Position numbers and translations under genes: made by a program. 64,000 nucleotides of DNA from an uncultured Lachnospiraceae bacterium (GTDB lineage Bacteria; Bacillota; Clostridia; Lachnospirales; Lachnospiraceae), in the NCBI GenBank assembly GCA_947650155.1, contig CANSUS010000007.1, forward strand, positions 25,637-89,636, read 5' to 3'. How positions within the stretch are numbered: position 1 is the first letter of the stretch; each line of letters opens with the position of its first letter. This document shows positions 55,566 through 64,000 of this stretch, one piece after another. A model generated the notes under the pieces. The model saw only the letters and a program-made list of their open reading frames with translations. It did not search any database and had not been told where the DNA came from.

Positions 55566-58142
55566 ATGGACGATCAGATTTTTGATAAAATTCATGAAGT
55601 GGATTTAAAAAAGACAATGGAGAAATCTTATATAGATTATGCCATGAGCGTGATTGCTGCCCGAGCGCTTCCTGATGTAAGAGATGGATTAAAGCCGGTT
55701 CAAAGAAGAGTTTTATATTCCATGATTGAATTAAATAATGGTCCTGACAAGCCGCATAGAAAGAGTGCGCGTATTGTCGGTGATACAATGGGTAAATATC
55801 ATCCTCATGGCGACAGTTCTATTTACGGTGCATTAGTAAATATGGCTCAGGAATGGTCTACCCGCTATCCGCTTGTAGATGGACACGGAAATTTTGGTTC
55901 TGTAGATGGGGACGGTGCTGCCGCCATGCGTTATACGGAAGCAAGACTCAGTAAGATTTCTATGGAACTTTTGGCGGATATTGGAAAAGATACTGTTGAT
56001 TTTAAACCAAATTTTGATGAAACAGAAAAAGAGCCTGTTGTCCTTCCAAGCCGTTATCCGAATCTTCTGGTAAATGGTACTTCCGGTATTGCAGTAGGTA
56101 TGGCTACAAATATACCTCCACATAATCTGGTGGAAGTTATAAATGCTGTTGTAAAAATTATTGATAATAAAATAGAAGGAAGAAAAACAGAAATAGAGGA
56201 ACTTCTGAAAATAATTAAAGGACCGGATTTTCCTACAGGCGGTATTATTCTTGGTACAAGAGGAAGTGAAGAAGCATACCGTACAGGACGTGGTAAAGTA
56301 AAAGTAAGGGCTGTTACTAATATTGAAACAATGTCCAATGGTAAGAGCCGTATTATTGTAACAGAACTTCCTTACATGGTAAATAAAGCAAGACTGATTG
56401 AAAAAATAGCAGAAATGGTAAGGGATAAAAAAATAGATGGAATTACGGATCTTCGTGATGAATCTAACAGAGAGGGTATGCGTATTGTAATAGAACTGCG
56501 TCGTGATGCAAATGCTAATGTAATCATGAACAGACTGTATAAACATACACAGCTTCAGGATACATTCGGTATTATCATGCTTGCCCTTGTAAATAATGAA
56601 CCAAAGGTTATGAATCTTCTTGATATGCTTGGATATTATTTAAAACATCAGGAAGAAGTAGTTACAAGAAGGACAAAATATGATTTAAATAAAGCAGAAG
56701 AAAGAGATCATATTTTACAGGGTTTACTGATTGCTCTTGATAATATTGATGAAGTAATCAAGATTATAAGAGGCAGCCAGAATACACAGATTGCCAAAGA
56801 AAGTTTGATGGAGCGTTTTGGTCTTACTGATATTCAGGCTCAGGCAATTGTAGATATGCGTCTTCGTGCTCTGACCGGGTTAGAAAGAGAAAAGCTTGAA
56901 AATGAACATAAGGAATTGCTTGCTAAAATAGCAGAATTAAAGGCAATTTTAGCTGATGAAAAGTTACTGCTTGGTGTAATCAGAGAAGAAATTCTTATTA
57001 TTTCTGATAAATATGGTGATGAAAGAAGAAGTGCAATTGGTTTTGATCAGTTTGATATTTCAATGGAAGATTTGATTCCAAAAGATAATACGGTCATTGC
57101 CATGACAAGTCTCGGATATATTAAAAGAATGACCGTTGATAATTTCAAAGCGCAGAACAGAGGCGGTAAGGGTATCAAAGGAATGCAGACAATTGAAGAA
57201 GATTATATTGAAGATCTTCTTATGACGACAACGCATCACTATTTGATGTTTTTTACCAATTTCGGACGTGTATACAGGTTAAAAGCTTATGAAATACCGG
57301 AAGCAGGCAGAACTGCGAGAGGTACTGCAATTATAAATATTTTGCAGCTGAATCCGGGTGAAAAGATTACGGCAATGATACCTATTAAAAATTATGATGA
57401 AAATAAAAATCTTTTCATGATAACGAAAAAAGGAATTGCAAAGAAAACGTCTGTTTTAGAATTTAAAAATGTACGTAAAAACGGTCTTGCAGCAATTACA
57501 TTAAAAGAAGATGATGAATTAATCGAAGTAAAGACAACCGACAAAGACACAGAAATCTTTCTTGTAACAAAACAGGGAATGTGTATTCGTTTTAAAGAAA
57601 CAGACGTAAGAAATACCGGAAGAAATTCTATGGGTGTAATTGGAATGAGTTTATCTGACAGGGATGAAATAGTAGGAATGCAGTTAGATCATCAAGGCGA
57701 TTCATTACTGATTGTTTCTGAAAACGGAATGGGTAAAAGAACCTTTTTGGATGAATTTACAGTTCAAAAACGTGGTGGAAAAGGAGTAAAATGTTATAAA
57801 ATAACAGAAAAAACCGGAGATGTCATTGGTGTTAAAGCTGTAAATGATGATAATGAAATTATGATGATTACAACAGAAGGAATCATTATTCAGCTGAGAA
57901 TGGAAGATATTTCTACTTTAGGCAGAATTACTTCCGGAGTAAAACTGATTAATCTGGATAAAGGAATAACCGTTGCAAAGATTGCAAAAGTAAGAGAAAA
58001 AGTATCGAATGGTAATCAGGAATTTGAGAATATCGATGATGCTTTGGAGGATATTCCGGAAGAAGAAAGAAATCCTATTATCGTAGATGACGAAGAGGAT
58101 GAAGAAATCATATTACCTATAGAAGAAGAAAATGAAGAATAA
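55566..58142 (+). CDS. gyrA: DNA gyrase subunit A
   Basis: 858 aa. The breakage-reunion domain carries catalytic Tyr123 in [12 protein letters not shown]. The quinolone region reads [13 protein letters not shown]: Ser84 is kept, but the acidic residue normally following at position 88 (S. aureus numbering; Asp87 in E. coli) is Gly. The C-terminal six-bladed beta-pinwheel is present, with the GyrA box as QNRGGKG (and a related QKRGGKG later). The acidic tail is rich in Glu/Asp. It follows gyrB by 37 bases and ends at a terminator, closing the dnaN-gyrA unit. Confidence 0.97.
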   Translation: MDDQIFDKIHEVDLKKTMEKSYIDYAMSVIAARALPDVRDGLKPVQRRVLYSMIELNNGPDKPHRKSARIVGDTMGKYHPHGDSSIYGALVNMAQEWSTRYPLVDGHGNFGSVDGDGAAAMRYTEARLSKISMELLADIGKDTVDFKPNFDETEKEPVVLPSRYPNLLVNGTSGIAVGMATNIPPHNLVEVINAVVKIIDNKIEGRKTEIEELLKIIKGPDFPTGGIILGTRGSEEAYRTGRGKVKVRAVTNIETMSNGKSRIIVTELPYMVNKARLIEKIAEMVRDKKIDGITDLRDESNREGMRIVIELRRDANANVIMNRLYKHTQLQDTFGIIMLALVNNEPKVMNLLDMLGYYLKHQEEVVTRRTKYDLNKAEERDHILQGLLIALDNIDEVIKIIRGSQNTQIAKESLMERFGLTDIQAQAIVDMRLRALTGLEREKLENEHKELLAKIAELKAILADEKLLLGVIREEILIISDKYGDERRSAIGFDQFDISMEDLIPKDNTVIAMTSLGYIKRMTVDNFKAQNRGGKGIKGMQTIEEDYIEDLLMTTTHHYLMFFTNFGRVYRLKAYEIPEAGRTARGTAIINILQLNPGEKITAMIPIKNYDENKNLFMITKKGIAKKTSVLEFKNVRKNGLAAITLKEDDELIEVKTTDKDTEIFLVTKQGMCIRFKETDVRNTGRNSMGVIGMSLSDRDEIVGMQLDHQGDSLLIVSENGMGKRTFLDEFTVQKRGGKGVKCYKITEKTGDVIGVKAVNDDNEIMMITTEGIIIQLRMEDISTLGRITSGVKLINLDKGITVAKIAKVREKVSNGNQEFENIDDALEDIPEEERNPIIVDDEEDEEIILPIEEENEE

Positions 58143-58175
58143 ATATTTTATATTTGCAGGTATTGGATGATAGGT

Positions 58176-58227
58176 AAACTGTTGTATTTTTAAAAGCAGA
58201 AATATTGCTTTTAAAATATAACAGTTT
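58176..58227 (+). terminator. terminator after gyrA
   Basis: A long stem with few mismatches, AAACTGTT-TATTTT-AAAAGCA against TGCTTTTAAAATA-AACAGTTT, followed by ATTCTTTTAT. It lies 33 bases after the gyrA stop. Confidence 0.75.
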
Positions 58228-58299
58228 ATTCTTTTATAGTCGGGTTATGCTGTTTATTAGATTATTAGAAAGAAAATAAACGGAAGGTTAATAAAAGAA

Positions 58300-59130
58300 A
58301 TGACAAGTAATAAAAAAATAATAAAAGCATTACTTATAATAAGCAGTCTACAGTTTTTAATAGGTATTTTTGTTTTGATCGTAGCTGCAATACGGCTATT
58401 TGGAGAAGTAAACAGCCTTATTTTTGTGACGGCAGGAATTATGATTTGCAGCAGTATTGTATCTATTTTTGTGTTATATGCCTTTTATCAAAATCAAAAT
58501 AATAATTTAGAAGAGAGTATGAAAAACCTGGAAGAATTAAATACAAAATTAAGAGCGCAGAGACATGATTATTTGAATCATCTTCAGGTTATATATGGAC
58601 TTTTAGAATTAGAAGAATATGAAGAGGCAAAAAAATATATGGCGCCTGTTTTTAAAGATATTATGAAATTAAGTAAAGCTTTAAAAACAAAACAGCCCGC
58701 AGTAAATGCACTTTTACAGGCTAAAATGGAAGCAGCTGAAAAAGAGAGCATTGATTTTTATCTGGAAGTTCGCTCCGATTTGAAACATATTTCTGTAGAA
58801 CCCTGGGATTTATGTAAAATACTGGCAAATTTAATTGATAATGCCATTACTGCTTTGTCAGAAAAAGAAAATGAAAAACAGCTTCATGTTGAAATATGGG
58901 AGGATAAAGAAAAATATTATTTCTGTATTTATAATAATGGTCCTGTGATACCTGAAGAGAATATAAATCACATATTTAATCAGGGTTTTACGACAAAAAA
59001 GGAAGAAGGACATGGTATGGGCCTGGCTATTATAAGTAGAATTTTAAAGGAAAATAATGGACAAATTACTGTTTCTTCCAAAGAAGAAAAGACAAGTTTT
59101 CAGGTAGAAATTCCAAAAATGACATTTTAA
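58300..59130 (+). CDS. SpoOB-type sensor histidine kinase
   Basis: 276 aa. Two transmembrane helices (about 10-32 and 40-62) with a very short extracellular loop, so no large sensor domain. The dimerisation region has the SpoOB-type phospho-His in LRAQRHDYLNHLQVIYGLLEL (cited here as RAQRHDYLNHLQ). The GHKL ATPase domain has the N box ILANLIDNAITAL, G1 IYNNGPVIPEE and G2 KEEGHGMGLAII. It is the family of citrate and LytTR-linked kinases. The likely partner is the LytTR regulator at 61225-61971, separated by NfeD, flotillin and a small gene. Confidence 0.9.
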   Translation: MTSNKKIIKALLIISSLQFLIGIFVLIVAAIRLFGEVNSLIFVTAGIMICSSIVSIFVLYAFYQNQNNNLEESMKNLEELNTKLRAQRHDYLNHLQVIYGLLELEEYEEAKKYMAPVFKDIMKLSKALKTKQPAVNALLQAKMEAAEKESIDFYLEVRSDLKHISVEPWDLCKILANLIDNAITALSEKENEKQLHVEIWEDKEKYYFCIYNNGPVIPEENINHIFNQGFTTKKEEGHGMGLAIISRILKENNGQITVSSKEEKTSFQVEIPKMTF

Positions 59131-59289
59131 ATGTAAAAATGTATAAATGAGAGAATATATATTTAAGTAAGAGAATATTTGACTTATAATACAATCATAA
59201 AAAAGTTAATACAAACTTAAAACCAACAAATTCCAGATGAAATCCAATTGTGAAATGGAATTTGATTTTAAAGAAAGGGGGAAAATAAA

Positions 59290-59772
59290 ATGATAGAATG
59301 GCTTATGATTCTGGGTATTGCTTTTATTGTGATAGGATTTATTTTAATTGGAATTGAGATGATAGTACCGGGATTTGGCGCTCCGGGAATTGCAGGTATC
59401 ATATGTATGATTGCAGGAATATTCCTTACTGCGGATACCATTGAGGAAGGTATTATTATTTTACTGATTGTATTAGCATTATTGGCTGTAATGCTCGTAA
59501 TTATTCTTAGGCTTTTGGCAAAAGGAAAATTAAAATCGCCTATTATCTTAAAAGATGAAATATCCACAGAAAGCGGATTTATCAGTTCAGCAGATTTAAA
59601 TTATCTGCTTGGAAAAAAAGGAACGGCAGCTACTGATTTAAGACCTGCAGGAAGAGGAAATTTTGATGGTGTGGAATTTAATGTAATATCGGAAGGCAAA
59701 TATATTATTAAAGATACATCAATTGAAATTTACAAAGTAGAAGGTTCCAAATTGATTGTAAAAGAAATATAA
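59290..59772 (+). CDS. NfeD-like membrane protein
   Basis: 160 aa. Three transmembrane helices occupy about residues 5-75 (many Ile/Gly), followed by a C-terminal OB-fold domain (about 95-158) with [27 protein letters not shown] cut to its core [12 protein letters not shown]. This is the short NfeD1b-like class that pairs with flotillins. It precedes floA by 23 bases, and an AAAGGGGG site lies before the ATG. Confidence 0.92.
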   Translation: MIEWLMILGIAFIVIGFILIGIEMIVPGFGAPGIAGIICMIAGIFLTADTIEEGIIILLIVLALLAVMLVIILRLLAKGKLKSPIILKDEISTESGFISSADLNYLLGKKGTAATDLRPAGRGNFDGVEFNVISEGKYIIKDTSIEIYKVEGSKLIVKEI

Positions 59773-59795
59773 AAATGAAAAATGGAGGGGTTAAT

Positions 59796-60752
59796 ATGTT
59801 ACCAATTATTTTAATGGGAATTATCTTTTTACTTATTGTTCTATTCTTTGTATTTGTACCAGTTGGTCTGTGGATTTCATCAATGGCAGCCAACGTTAAA
59901 ATCAGTATTTTTAATCTGATAGGTATGCGTTTAAGACGGGTAACACCGTCCAGAATTGTAATTCCGCTGATCAAAGCAACAAAAGCAGGACTTAAAATAA
60001 ATATCAATCAGCTTGAAGCGCATTATCTTGCCGGCGGTAATGTTGATAAAGTAGTGGATGCTTTAATTGCTTCCGAAAGAGCGGGAATTGAGCTTACATT
60101 TGAAAAAGCTGCTGCAATTGACCTTGCAGGACGTGACGTATTAGAAGCAGTAAAAATGAGTGTTAATCCTAAAGTTATTGAAACAACCAATGTGTCTGCT
60201 GTGGCAAAAGACGGTATTGAGCTTCTTGTAAAAGCAAGAGTAACAGTTCGTGCAGATCTGGAAAGATTAGTCGGCGGCGCCGGTGAAGCAACCATACTTG
60301 CCAGAATTGGTGAAGGTATTGTAACGACAGTTGGTTCTGCAAATTCTCATAAAGAAGTTTTGGAAAATCCTGACGATATTTCAAAACGTGTACTTAGTAA
60401 AGGATTAGATTCAGGAACAGCATTTGAAATTCTTTCTATTGATATAGCAGATATTGATGTCGGAAGAAATATTGGGGCACAATTACAGTCCCTTCAGGCG
60501 GAAGCAGATAAAAATATTGCACAGGCAAAAGCAGAGGAAAGAAGAGCAATGGCTGTCGCAAAAGAACAGGAAATGCGCGCTTATGTAGTAGAAGCGGAAG
60601 CAGAAGTTCCCAAAGCTCTTGCATATGCTTTAAAAGAAGGAAAATTGGGAATTATGGATTATTATGATATGGAAAATATTAAAGCAGATACACAAATGAG
60701 AGATAAGATTGCCGAAAAAAGTGTGGAAGAAATTACATCAGGTAAAGAATAA
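59796..60752 (+). CDS. floA: flotillin-like protein FloA
   Basis: 318 aa from the ATG at 59796, preceded by GGAGGGG; the ATG 21 bases earlier overlaps the end of the NfeD gene's spacing and has no ribosome site. An N-terminal membrane hairpin (about 3-27) is followed by the SPFH domain and an Ala/Glu-rich coiled region (about 225-280, [21 protein letters not shown]). It scaffolds membrane microdomains in Firmicutes. With NfeD upstream this is the classical pair. Confidence 0.95.
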   Translation: MLPIILMGIIFLLIVLFFVFVPVGLWISSMAANVKISIFNLIGMRLRRVTPSRIVIPLIKATKAGLKININQLEAHYLAGGNVDKVVDALIASERAGIELTFEKAAAIDLAGRDVLEAVKMSVNPKVIETTNVSAVAKDGIELLVKARVTVRADLERLVGGAGEATILARIGEGIVTTVGSANSHKEVLENPDDISKRVLSKGLDSGTAFEILSIDIADIDVGRNIGAQLQSLQAEADKNIAQAKAEERRAMAVAKEQEMRAYVVEAEAEVPKALAYALKEGKLGIMDYYDMENIKADTQMRDKIAEKSVEEITSGKE

Positions 60753-60794
60753 CAGCTGAATGAAGATCAGTTTAATAAGAAAGGCGTGATTTCT

Positions 60795-61220
60795 ATGGGT
60801 AATGAAGGCTTAAATCTTTTAAAATCTGCCGGAAAAAATATCATGAACGGAATTGCCAGTGAATTATCTGAATCAGGGATTACAGAAGCGCTGATTAAAG
60901 AAGGGATTCCTTTAAATAAACTTATGATGACTTCTTCCAAAGAAAAAGGTGCAGCGAAAACAAATAAAAATAAAACATCAAATAAAAAGAAGCAGAATAA
61001 AAACAAAAAAAAGGGAAAACCGGAAAATACTAAAGAAAAAGATAAACAGCCGGTACAGAAAAAAACAGATGTTATTAATGCAAAAAGTAATTCAAAAGAT
61101 AAATTTTCTGCAGGTAATGTTACAGCGGAGCAGCTTAGAGATGCAGTAATATGGTCGGAAATACTAGGAAAACCGGTTAGCAGAAAAAGAAGGAACAGAA
61201 GCATTCGGGCAGGGAGGTAA
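60795..61220 (+). CDS. Lys-rich protein of unknown function next to FloA
   Basis: 141 aa from an ATG at 60795 with AAGG about ten bases upstream; a GTG at 60786 is an alternative. The N-terminal 50 residues are amphipathic and ordered (NEGLNLLKSAGKNIMNGIAS). A low-complexity Lys/Asn/Gln/Glu stretch (about 52-105) follows, then a compact C-terminal segment SAGNVTAEQLRDAVIWSEILGKPVSRKRR ending in basic residues (cited core: LRDAVIWSEILGKPVSRK). The C-terminus looks like a conserved short motif on a flexible linker. I do not recognise a family. It lies 42 bases after floA and four bases before the LytTR regulator. Confidence 0.7.
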   Translation: MGNEGLNLLKSAGKNIMNGIASELSESGITEALIKEGIPLNKLMMTSSKEKGAAKTNKNKTSNKKKQNKNKKKGKPENTKEKDKQPVQKKTDVINAKSNSKDKFSAGNVTAEQLRDAVIWSEILGKPVSRKRRNRSIRAGR

Positions 61221-61224
61221 TTAA

Positions 61225-61971
61225 GTGCCAATCAGTGTTATGCTTGTAGAAGATGAAGAAGGGATCAGAAAGCTTTTAAATAAGATCATTGAAAAGAAAC
61301 AGAATTTTGAAGTGACAGCTGAAAGTGATAATCTGACAAATGCAATTACACTTTTTATGAAGAAAAAACCGGAAGTAGTATTTCTTGATATTGAAATAAA
61401 AGGTGAGAGTGGGTTAGAATGTGCAAAAATTATAGCAGATCTTGATCCAAAAACAAAAATCATATTTGCTACTGCCCACTCTGAATATATGTCAGATGCT
61501 TTTGAAGTTTATGCCTTTGATTATATTGTAAAACCCTTTAATGTGGACAGAGTAAATCATACTCTTGAAAGAATAGAAGCGTTAACGGAACAAAAAAATC
61601 CGGATCATTCTCATCTTGATAAAATTGTAAAGTATGAAAAAGGACTGGAAAAGCTTTTGGTAAAAGGAAAAGAGAGCATGAGCTTTGTTGATATCAAAGA
61701 TATTATTCTGGTTCAAAGAGAAAATGGAAGTACTGTAATATATACAAAAAATGATTCTTTTACTACTTCTGCAAGTTTAAGTGATATTGAAGCAAAACTG
61801 GATAAGGAGCAATTTTTGAGAAGTCATAAATCTTATATCATAAATATTTCTCAAATTAAAAAAATAGAGCCGTATGGAAGATGGACTTATGTTGTAACAT
61901 TTAAGGACATTATGATAGATGCTCTTATGATCAGTGAAAAATATGAAGAGATAAAGAAAAGATTTTTGTAA
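61225..61971 (+). CDS. LytTR-family response regulator
   Basis: 248 aa, starting at a GTG with GGGAGG eight bases upstream. Receiver domain (about 1-120): acidic pair VEDEEG, phospho-acceptor Asp in VVFLDIEIKGESG, Lys in YIVKPFNVDRV. The LytTR DNA-binding domain spans about 143-245 (VKGKESMSFVDIKDIILVQRE, core SFVDIKDIILVQ; FLRSHKSYIINISQIKKIEP, core RSHKSYIIN). It is the likely partner of the 58300 kinase. Targets are unknown; LytTR repeats were not found convincingly upstream. Confidence 0.92.
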   Translation: MPISVMLVEDEEGIRKLLNKIIEKKQNFEVTAESDNLTNAITLFMKKKPEVVFLDIEIKGESGLECAKIIADLDPKTKIIFATAHSEYMSDAFEVYAFDYIVKPFNVDRVNHTLERIEALTEQKNPDHSHLDKIVKYEKGLEKLLVKGKESMSFVDIKDIILVQRENGSTVIYTKNDSFTTSASLSDIEAKLDKEQFLRSHKSYIINISQIKKIEPYGRWTYVVTFKDIMIDALMISEKYEEIKKRFL

Positions 61972-61996
61972 TTTAGCTGTAATTTAAGAATAAAAA

Positions 61997-62025
61997 TAAA
62001 CATGACATTATCAATGTCATGTTTA
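61997..62025 (+). terminator. hairpin after the LytTR regulator
   Basis: Perfect 12-bp stem TAAACATGACAT / ATGTCATGTTTA with a 5-base loop, 25 bases after the stop codon. The following bases (ATAGAAAGGAG) form no U-tract and already contain the next ribosome site, so it may be an RNA processing or attenuation element instead of a strong terminator. Confidence 0.45.
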
Positions 62026-62048
62026 ATAGAAAGGAGACATAACAATCT

Positions 62049-62276
62049 ATGAATCATGGAAAAAAGATGATAGCGCCGATTGTAATATCTCTTATTATAG
62101 TTTCCTATTATATAGGAATTGTAGTATTATTTATGTATATACCCGATATTCCTTTCATAATAAAATCATTGATGATATTGATACCGCTGCTTTTAGCAGC
62201 TGTCATGGTCGGAGTATTAATAAGCAGAATAAAAGAGATTAATGGAGGAGAAGAAGATGATCTTAGTAAATACTGA
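62049..62276 (+). CDS. small two-helix membrane protein
   Basis: 75 aa with two transmembrane segments (about 8-30 and 35-58) and a polar C-terminus. AAGGAG lies nine bases before the ATG. Its 3' end overlaps the next gene by about 20 bases, so the pair is coupled. No family recognised. Confidence 0.75.
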   Translation: MNHGKKMIAPIVISLIIVSYYIGIVVLFMYIPDIPFIIKSLMILIPLLLAAVMVGVLISRIKEINGGEEDDLSKY

Positions 62277-62571
62277 TTATATTAATGGAAAAGAACTGGA
62301 AATGATTGGACTTGTAAAGGGAAGTACAATTCAGTCAAAAAATTTAGGGAGAGATATTACGCAGGGTTTTAAGACACTTGTTGGAGGTGAATTAAAAGCC
62401 TATACGGAAATGATGAATGATGCCAGAGCACTGGCAACAAAACGTATGGTAGAAGAAGCAGAAAAATTAGGGGCAGATGCTGTTGTGAATGTAAGATATG
62501 CATCTGCAGCAGTAATGCAGGGCGCTGCTGAAGTTATGGCATATGGCACTGCAGTTAAATTTTTGAATTAA
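62257..62571 (+). CDS. YbjQ/UPF0145 family protein
   Basis: 104 aa from the ATG at 62257, which has GGAGGAGAAG just upstream inside the preceding gene. It matches the YbjQ heavy-metal-binding-like fold: MILVNTDYINGKELEMIGLV at the start, GRDITQGFKTLVGGELKAYTEMM, and LGADAVVNVRYASA towards the end (each given in part). These proteins form homopentameric rings; a metal role is suggested by name only and is not proved. It is coupled to a two-helix membrane protein. Confidence 0.9.
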   Translation: MILVNTDYINGKELEMIGLVKGSTIQSKNLGRDITQGFKTLVGGELKAYTEMMNDARALATKRMVEEAEKLGADAVVNVRYASAAVMQGAAEVMAYGTAVKFLN

Positions 62572-62614
62572 CGATAGATAGAGTCATTTTTTATATAAAG
62601 TTCATCATATATTA

Positions 62615-62642
62615 TTGTAATTTAAAATAAATGTGATACAAT
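62615..62642 (+). promoter_or_regulatory. promoter candidate of the antiporter gene
   Basis: -35 TTGTAA (62615-62620), 16-base spacer, -10 TACAAT (62637-62642), about 85 bases before the ATG. A long-range inverted repeat (ATCATAGC at 62641-62648, GCTATGAT at 62695-62702, then seven T) overlaps its start region and could terminate readthrough from ybjQ. Confidence 0.45.
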
Positions 62643-62726
62643 CATAGCTTAGATATAGTTTATGAAATATTAATAATCATAAATTTATGTTTAGGCTATG
62701 ATTTTTTTATGAATGGAGTGTTTTAA

Positions 62727-63902
62727 ATGGAAACGTATGAATTATTTAAAGATCTTGCAATCATTATTGTAGCGGCAAAAATTTTTGGCATATTAGCAAG
62801 AAAATGTAAAGCGCCTCAGGTAGTAGGTGAAATTATAGCAGGATTATTAATAGGACCAAGTATGCTGGGTTTGGTTGAACAGACAGACTTCTTATTAAAT
62901 ATGGCAGAAATTGGCGTTGTATTATTAATGTTTTCCGCTGGTTTGGGAACAGATTTAAAAGAACTTCTAAAAACGGGTCCAATTGCTCTGTTAATTGCCT
63001 GTGCAGGAGTATTTATTCCTTTACTTGGAGGAACTCTTTTGTATATGGGATTTTATGGAGTATCACCGTGGGGTTCTGAAGAATTTTTTAAGGCAGTTTT
63101 TGTAGGTACAATTATGACTGCTACTTCAGTCAGTATTACAGTCGAATCACTTCGTGAAATGGGTTATTTAAAAGGAAAAGTAGGCACTACTATTTTAAGT
63201 GCGGCAATTATTGATGATGTGATAGGTATTATTGTACTTACTTTTGTCATAGGATTTAAAAATCCTGAATCTAATCCGGGAAGTGTTATTTTATCTACCG
63301 TATTATTCTTTATTTTTGCTATTGTAGTCGGATATTTATGCTATAAAGCTTTTAAATGGATCGATATGAAATATCCTCATACAAGGCGTATTCCCATAGC
63401 AGGACTTGCGCTTTGTTTTGCAATGGCTTACATAGCAGAAGTTTATTTTGGAATTGCAGATATTACAGGAGCTTATGTTGCAGGAATTATTTTATGTTCT
63501 ATTAAGGATTCTAATTATATAGCAGAAAAAATGGATACAAATTCCTACATGTTGTTTGGACCGGTATTTTTTGCAAGTATCGGATTAAAGACAAATCTTG
63601 AAAGTATAGACAGTTCGCTTCTTTTATTTTCAATTGCATTTGTAATTGTTGCATTAGTTACCAAGATTATCGGATGTGGACTTATGGCAAAATTATGTAA
63701 GTTTACTTGGAAGGATTCTTTGAAAATAGGTGTAGGAATGATGACAAGAGGAGAGGTTGCATTAATTGTTTCACAAAAAGGACTTTCTGTAGGACTTTTG
63801 ACGCCGATTTATTTTACAGCGGTGATTCTACTTATTATTATTTCTTCCATATCTACGCCAATTATATTAAAAGTACTCTATGCAAAAGATAAAGAAGCTT
63901 AA
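62727..63902 (+). CDS. CPA2-family cation:proton antiporter
   Basis: 391 aa with about 12 to 13 membrane helices and no C-terminal RCK/TrkA domain, so the shorter membrane-only form. Conserved features: KAPQVVGEIIAGLLIGPS in the first repeat, the ion-binding region ILSAAIIDDVIGIIVL with the Asp pair, and MMTRGEVALIVSQKG near the end. It exchanges Na+ or K+ for H+ across the membrane. It is a single-gene unit with its own promoter and terminator. Confidence 0.93.
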   Translation: METYELFKDLAIIIVAAKIFGILARKCKAPQVVGEIIAGLLIGPSMLGLVEQTDFLLNMAEIGVVLLMFSAGLGTDLKELLKTGPIALLIACAGVFIPLLGGTLLYMGFYGVSPWGSEEFFKAVFVGTIMTATSVSITVESLREMGYLKGKVGTTILSAAIIDDVIGIIVLTFVIGFKNPESNPGSVILSTVLFFIFAIVVGYLCYKAFKWIDMKYPHTRRIPIAGLALCFAMAYIAEVYFGIADITGAYVAGIILCSIKDSNYIAEKMDTNSYMLFGPVFFASIGLKTNLESIDSSLLLFSIAFVIVALVTKIIGCGLMAKLCKFTWKDSLKIGVGMMTRGEVALIVSQKGLSVGLLTPIYFTAVILLIIISSISTPIILKVLYAKDKEA

Positions 63903-63904
63903 AT

Positions 63905-63944
63905 AAAATACCCTGATTGTTATAGTTAACAGTCAGGGTATTTT
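63905..63944 (+). terminator. terminator after the antiporter gene
   Basis: Perfect 12-bp stem AAAATACCCTGA / TCAGGGTATTTT around a 16-base loop, followed by ATATTG. The A-run before and T-run after make it usable from both directions. Confidence 0.85.
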
Positions 63945-63969
63945 ATATTGTGTCACAGACAAAAATAAA

Positions 63970-63988
63970 CCCCCTGCTATGCAGGGGG
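63970..63988 (-). terminator. GC-rich terminator of an unseen convergent gene
   Basis: Stem CCCCCTGC / GCAGGGGG with a 3-base loop. On the minus strand it is followed by TTTATTTTTG, so it terminates transcription coming from the right, where a gene outside the window must lie on the minus strand. Confidence 0.7.
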
Positions 63989-64000
63989 AGGGAAAATCTT

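Noticed and set aside
55833..56546. 237-aa minus-strand reading frame inside gyrA
   Set aside because: Antisense to gyrA, which is complete and conserved; Phe/Tyr/Cys-rich shadow.
60767..61231. 154-aa minus-strand hydrophobic reading frame opposite the Lys-rich gene
   Set aside because: Its Phe/Leu-rich stretch is the complement of Lys codons. The plus-strand frame has correct spacing to floA and the LytTR gene and is preferred.

Overview
The window looks like the replication-origin region of a low-GC Firmicute, most likely a gut-type Lachnospiraceae (Clostridia). Reasons: the order rpmH-rnpA-yidD-yidC-jag-mnmE-mnmG-rsmG to the left of dnaA and dnaN-yaaA-recF-gyrB-gyrA to the right; DUF3881 and DUF4446 family proteins beside serS and parB; and a carbohydrate ABC cluster with a DUF5696-type protein and an NHL/YIP1 protein, a combination I associate with this family. 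The species cannot be named from sequence reading alone. From about 11.1 to 48.6 kb nearly every gene is on the minus strand, and from 49.26 kb nearly every gene is on the plus strand. This is the expected leading-strand bias around an origin at about 48.6-51.0 kb.

Layout. (1) 1-8052, minus: a carbohydrate uptake locus with a DUF5696-like protein cut by the left edge, an NHL/TPR/YIP1 membrane protein, two CUT1 permeases and a 1003-aa solute-binding protein with extra beta-rich domains. A divergent GH51 arabinofuranosidase lipoprotein follows at 8311-11073. Together with a GH43 arabinanase-like enzyme at 19.0-20.6 kb this points to arabinan or arabinoxylan use. (2) 11.1-12.7 kb: an ABC exporter. 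(3) 12.9-18.6 kb: one operon fruR-fruK-fruA-ptsH-ptsI, so the whole fructose phosphorelay including EI and HPr is encoded together, behind a strong promoter embedded in 10-bp-phased operator repeats. Its HPr lacks the regulatory Ser46. (4) 20.8-27.9 kb: an Lhr-type helicase followed by PilZ, HD-GYP and CcdA-TlpA genes. (5) 28.0-33.8 kb: tRNA-Arg(CCT), a DUF3881 protein, serS, a second HD-GYP protein, a DUF4446 protein, parB and parA, with a cluster of parS sites just upstream. (6) 34.2-41.4 kb: an AT-rich accessory block between parA and rsmG, holding a GNAT protein, a GntR-controlled ABC-2 transporter, a methyltransferase, a DegS/DegU-like two-component pair, signal peptidase I and an alpha/beta hydrolase. 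(7) 41.6-48.6 kb: the conserved rsmG-to-rpmH block. (8) 48.6-51.0 kb: oriC with dnaA in the middle. (9) 51.0-58.1 kb: dnaN-yaaA-recF-gyrB-gyrA. (10) 58.3-63.9 kb: a SpoOB-type histidine kinase, NfeD, flotillin FloA, a Lys-rich unknown protein, a LytTR regulator, a small membrane protein with a YbjQ-family protein, and a CPA2 antiporter.

Most of the window is housekeeping. The items that best repay a second look are the HPr with Arg at position 46, the helically phased fru operator, the graded parS cluster, the dnaA terminator whose stem is an inverted pair of DnaA-box-like sequences, the flotillin/NfeD module bracketed by a kinase and a LytTR regulator, and the helicase-PilZ-HD-GYP operon. 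I did not find a CRISPR array, insertion sequence, prophage or an obviously new defence system.
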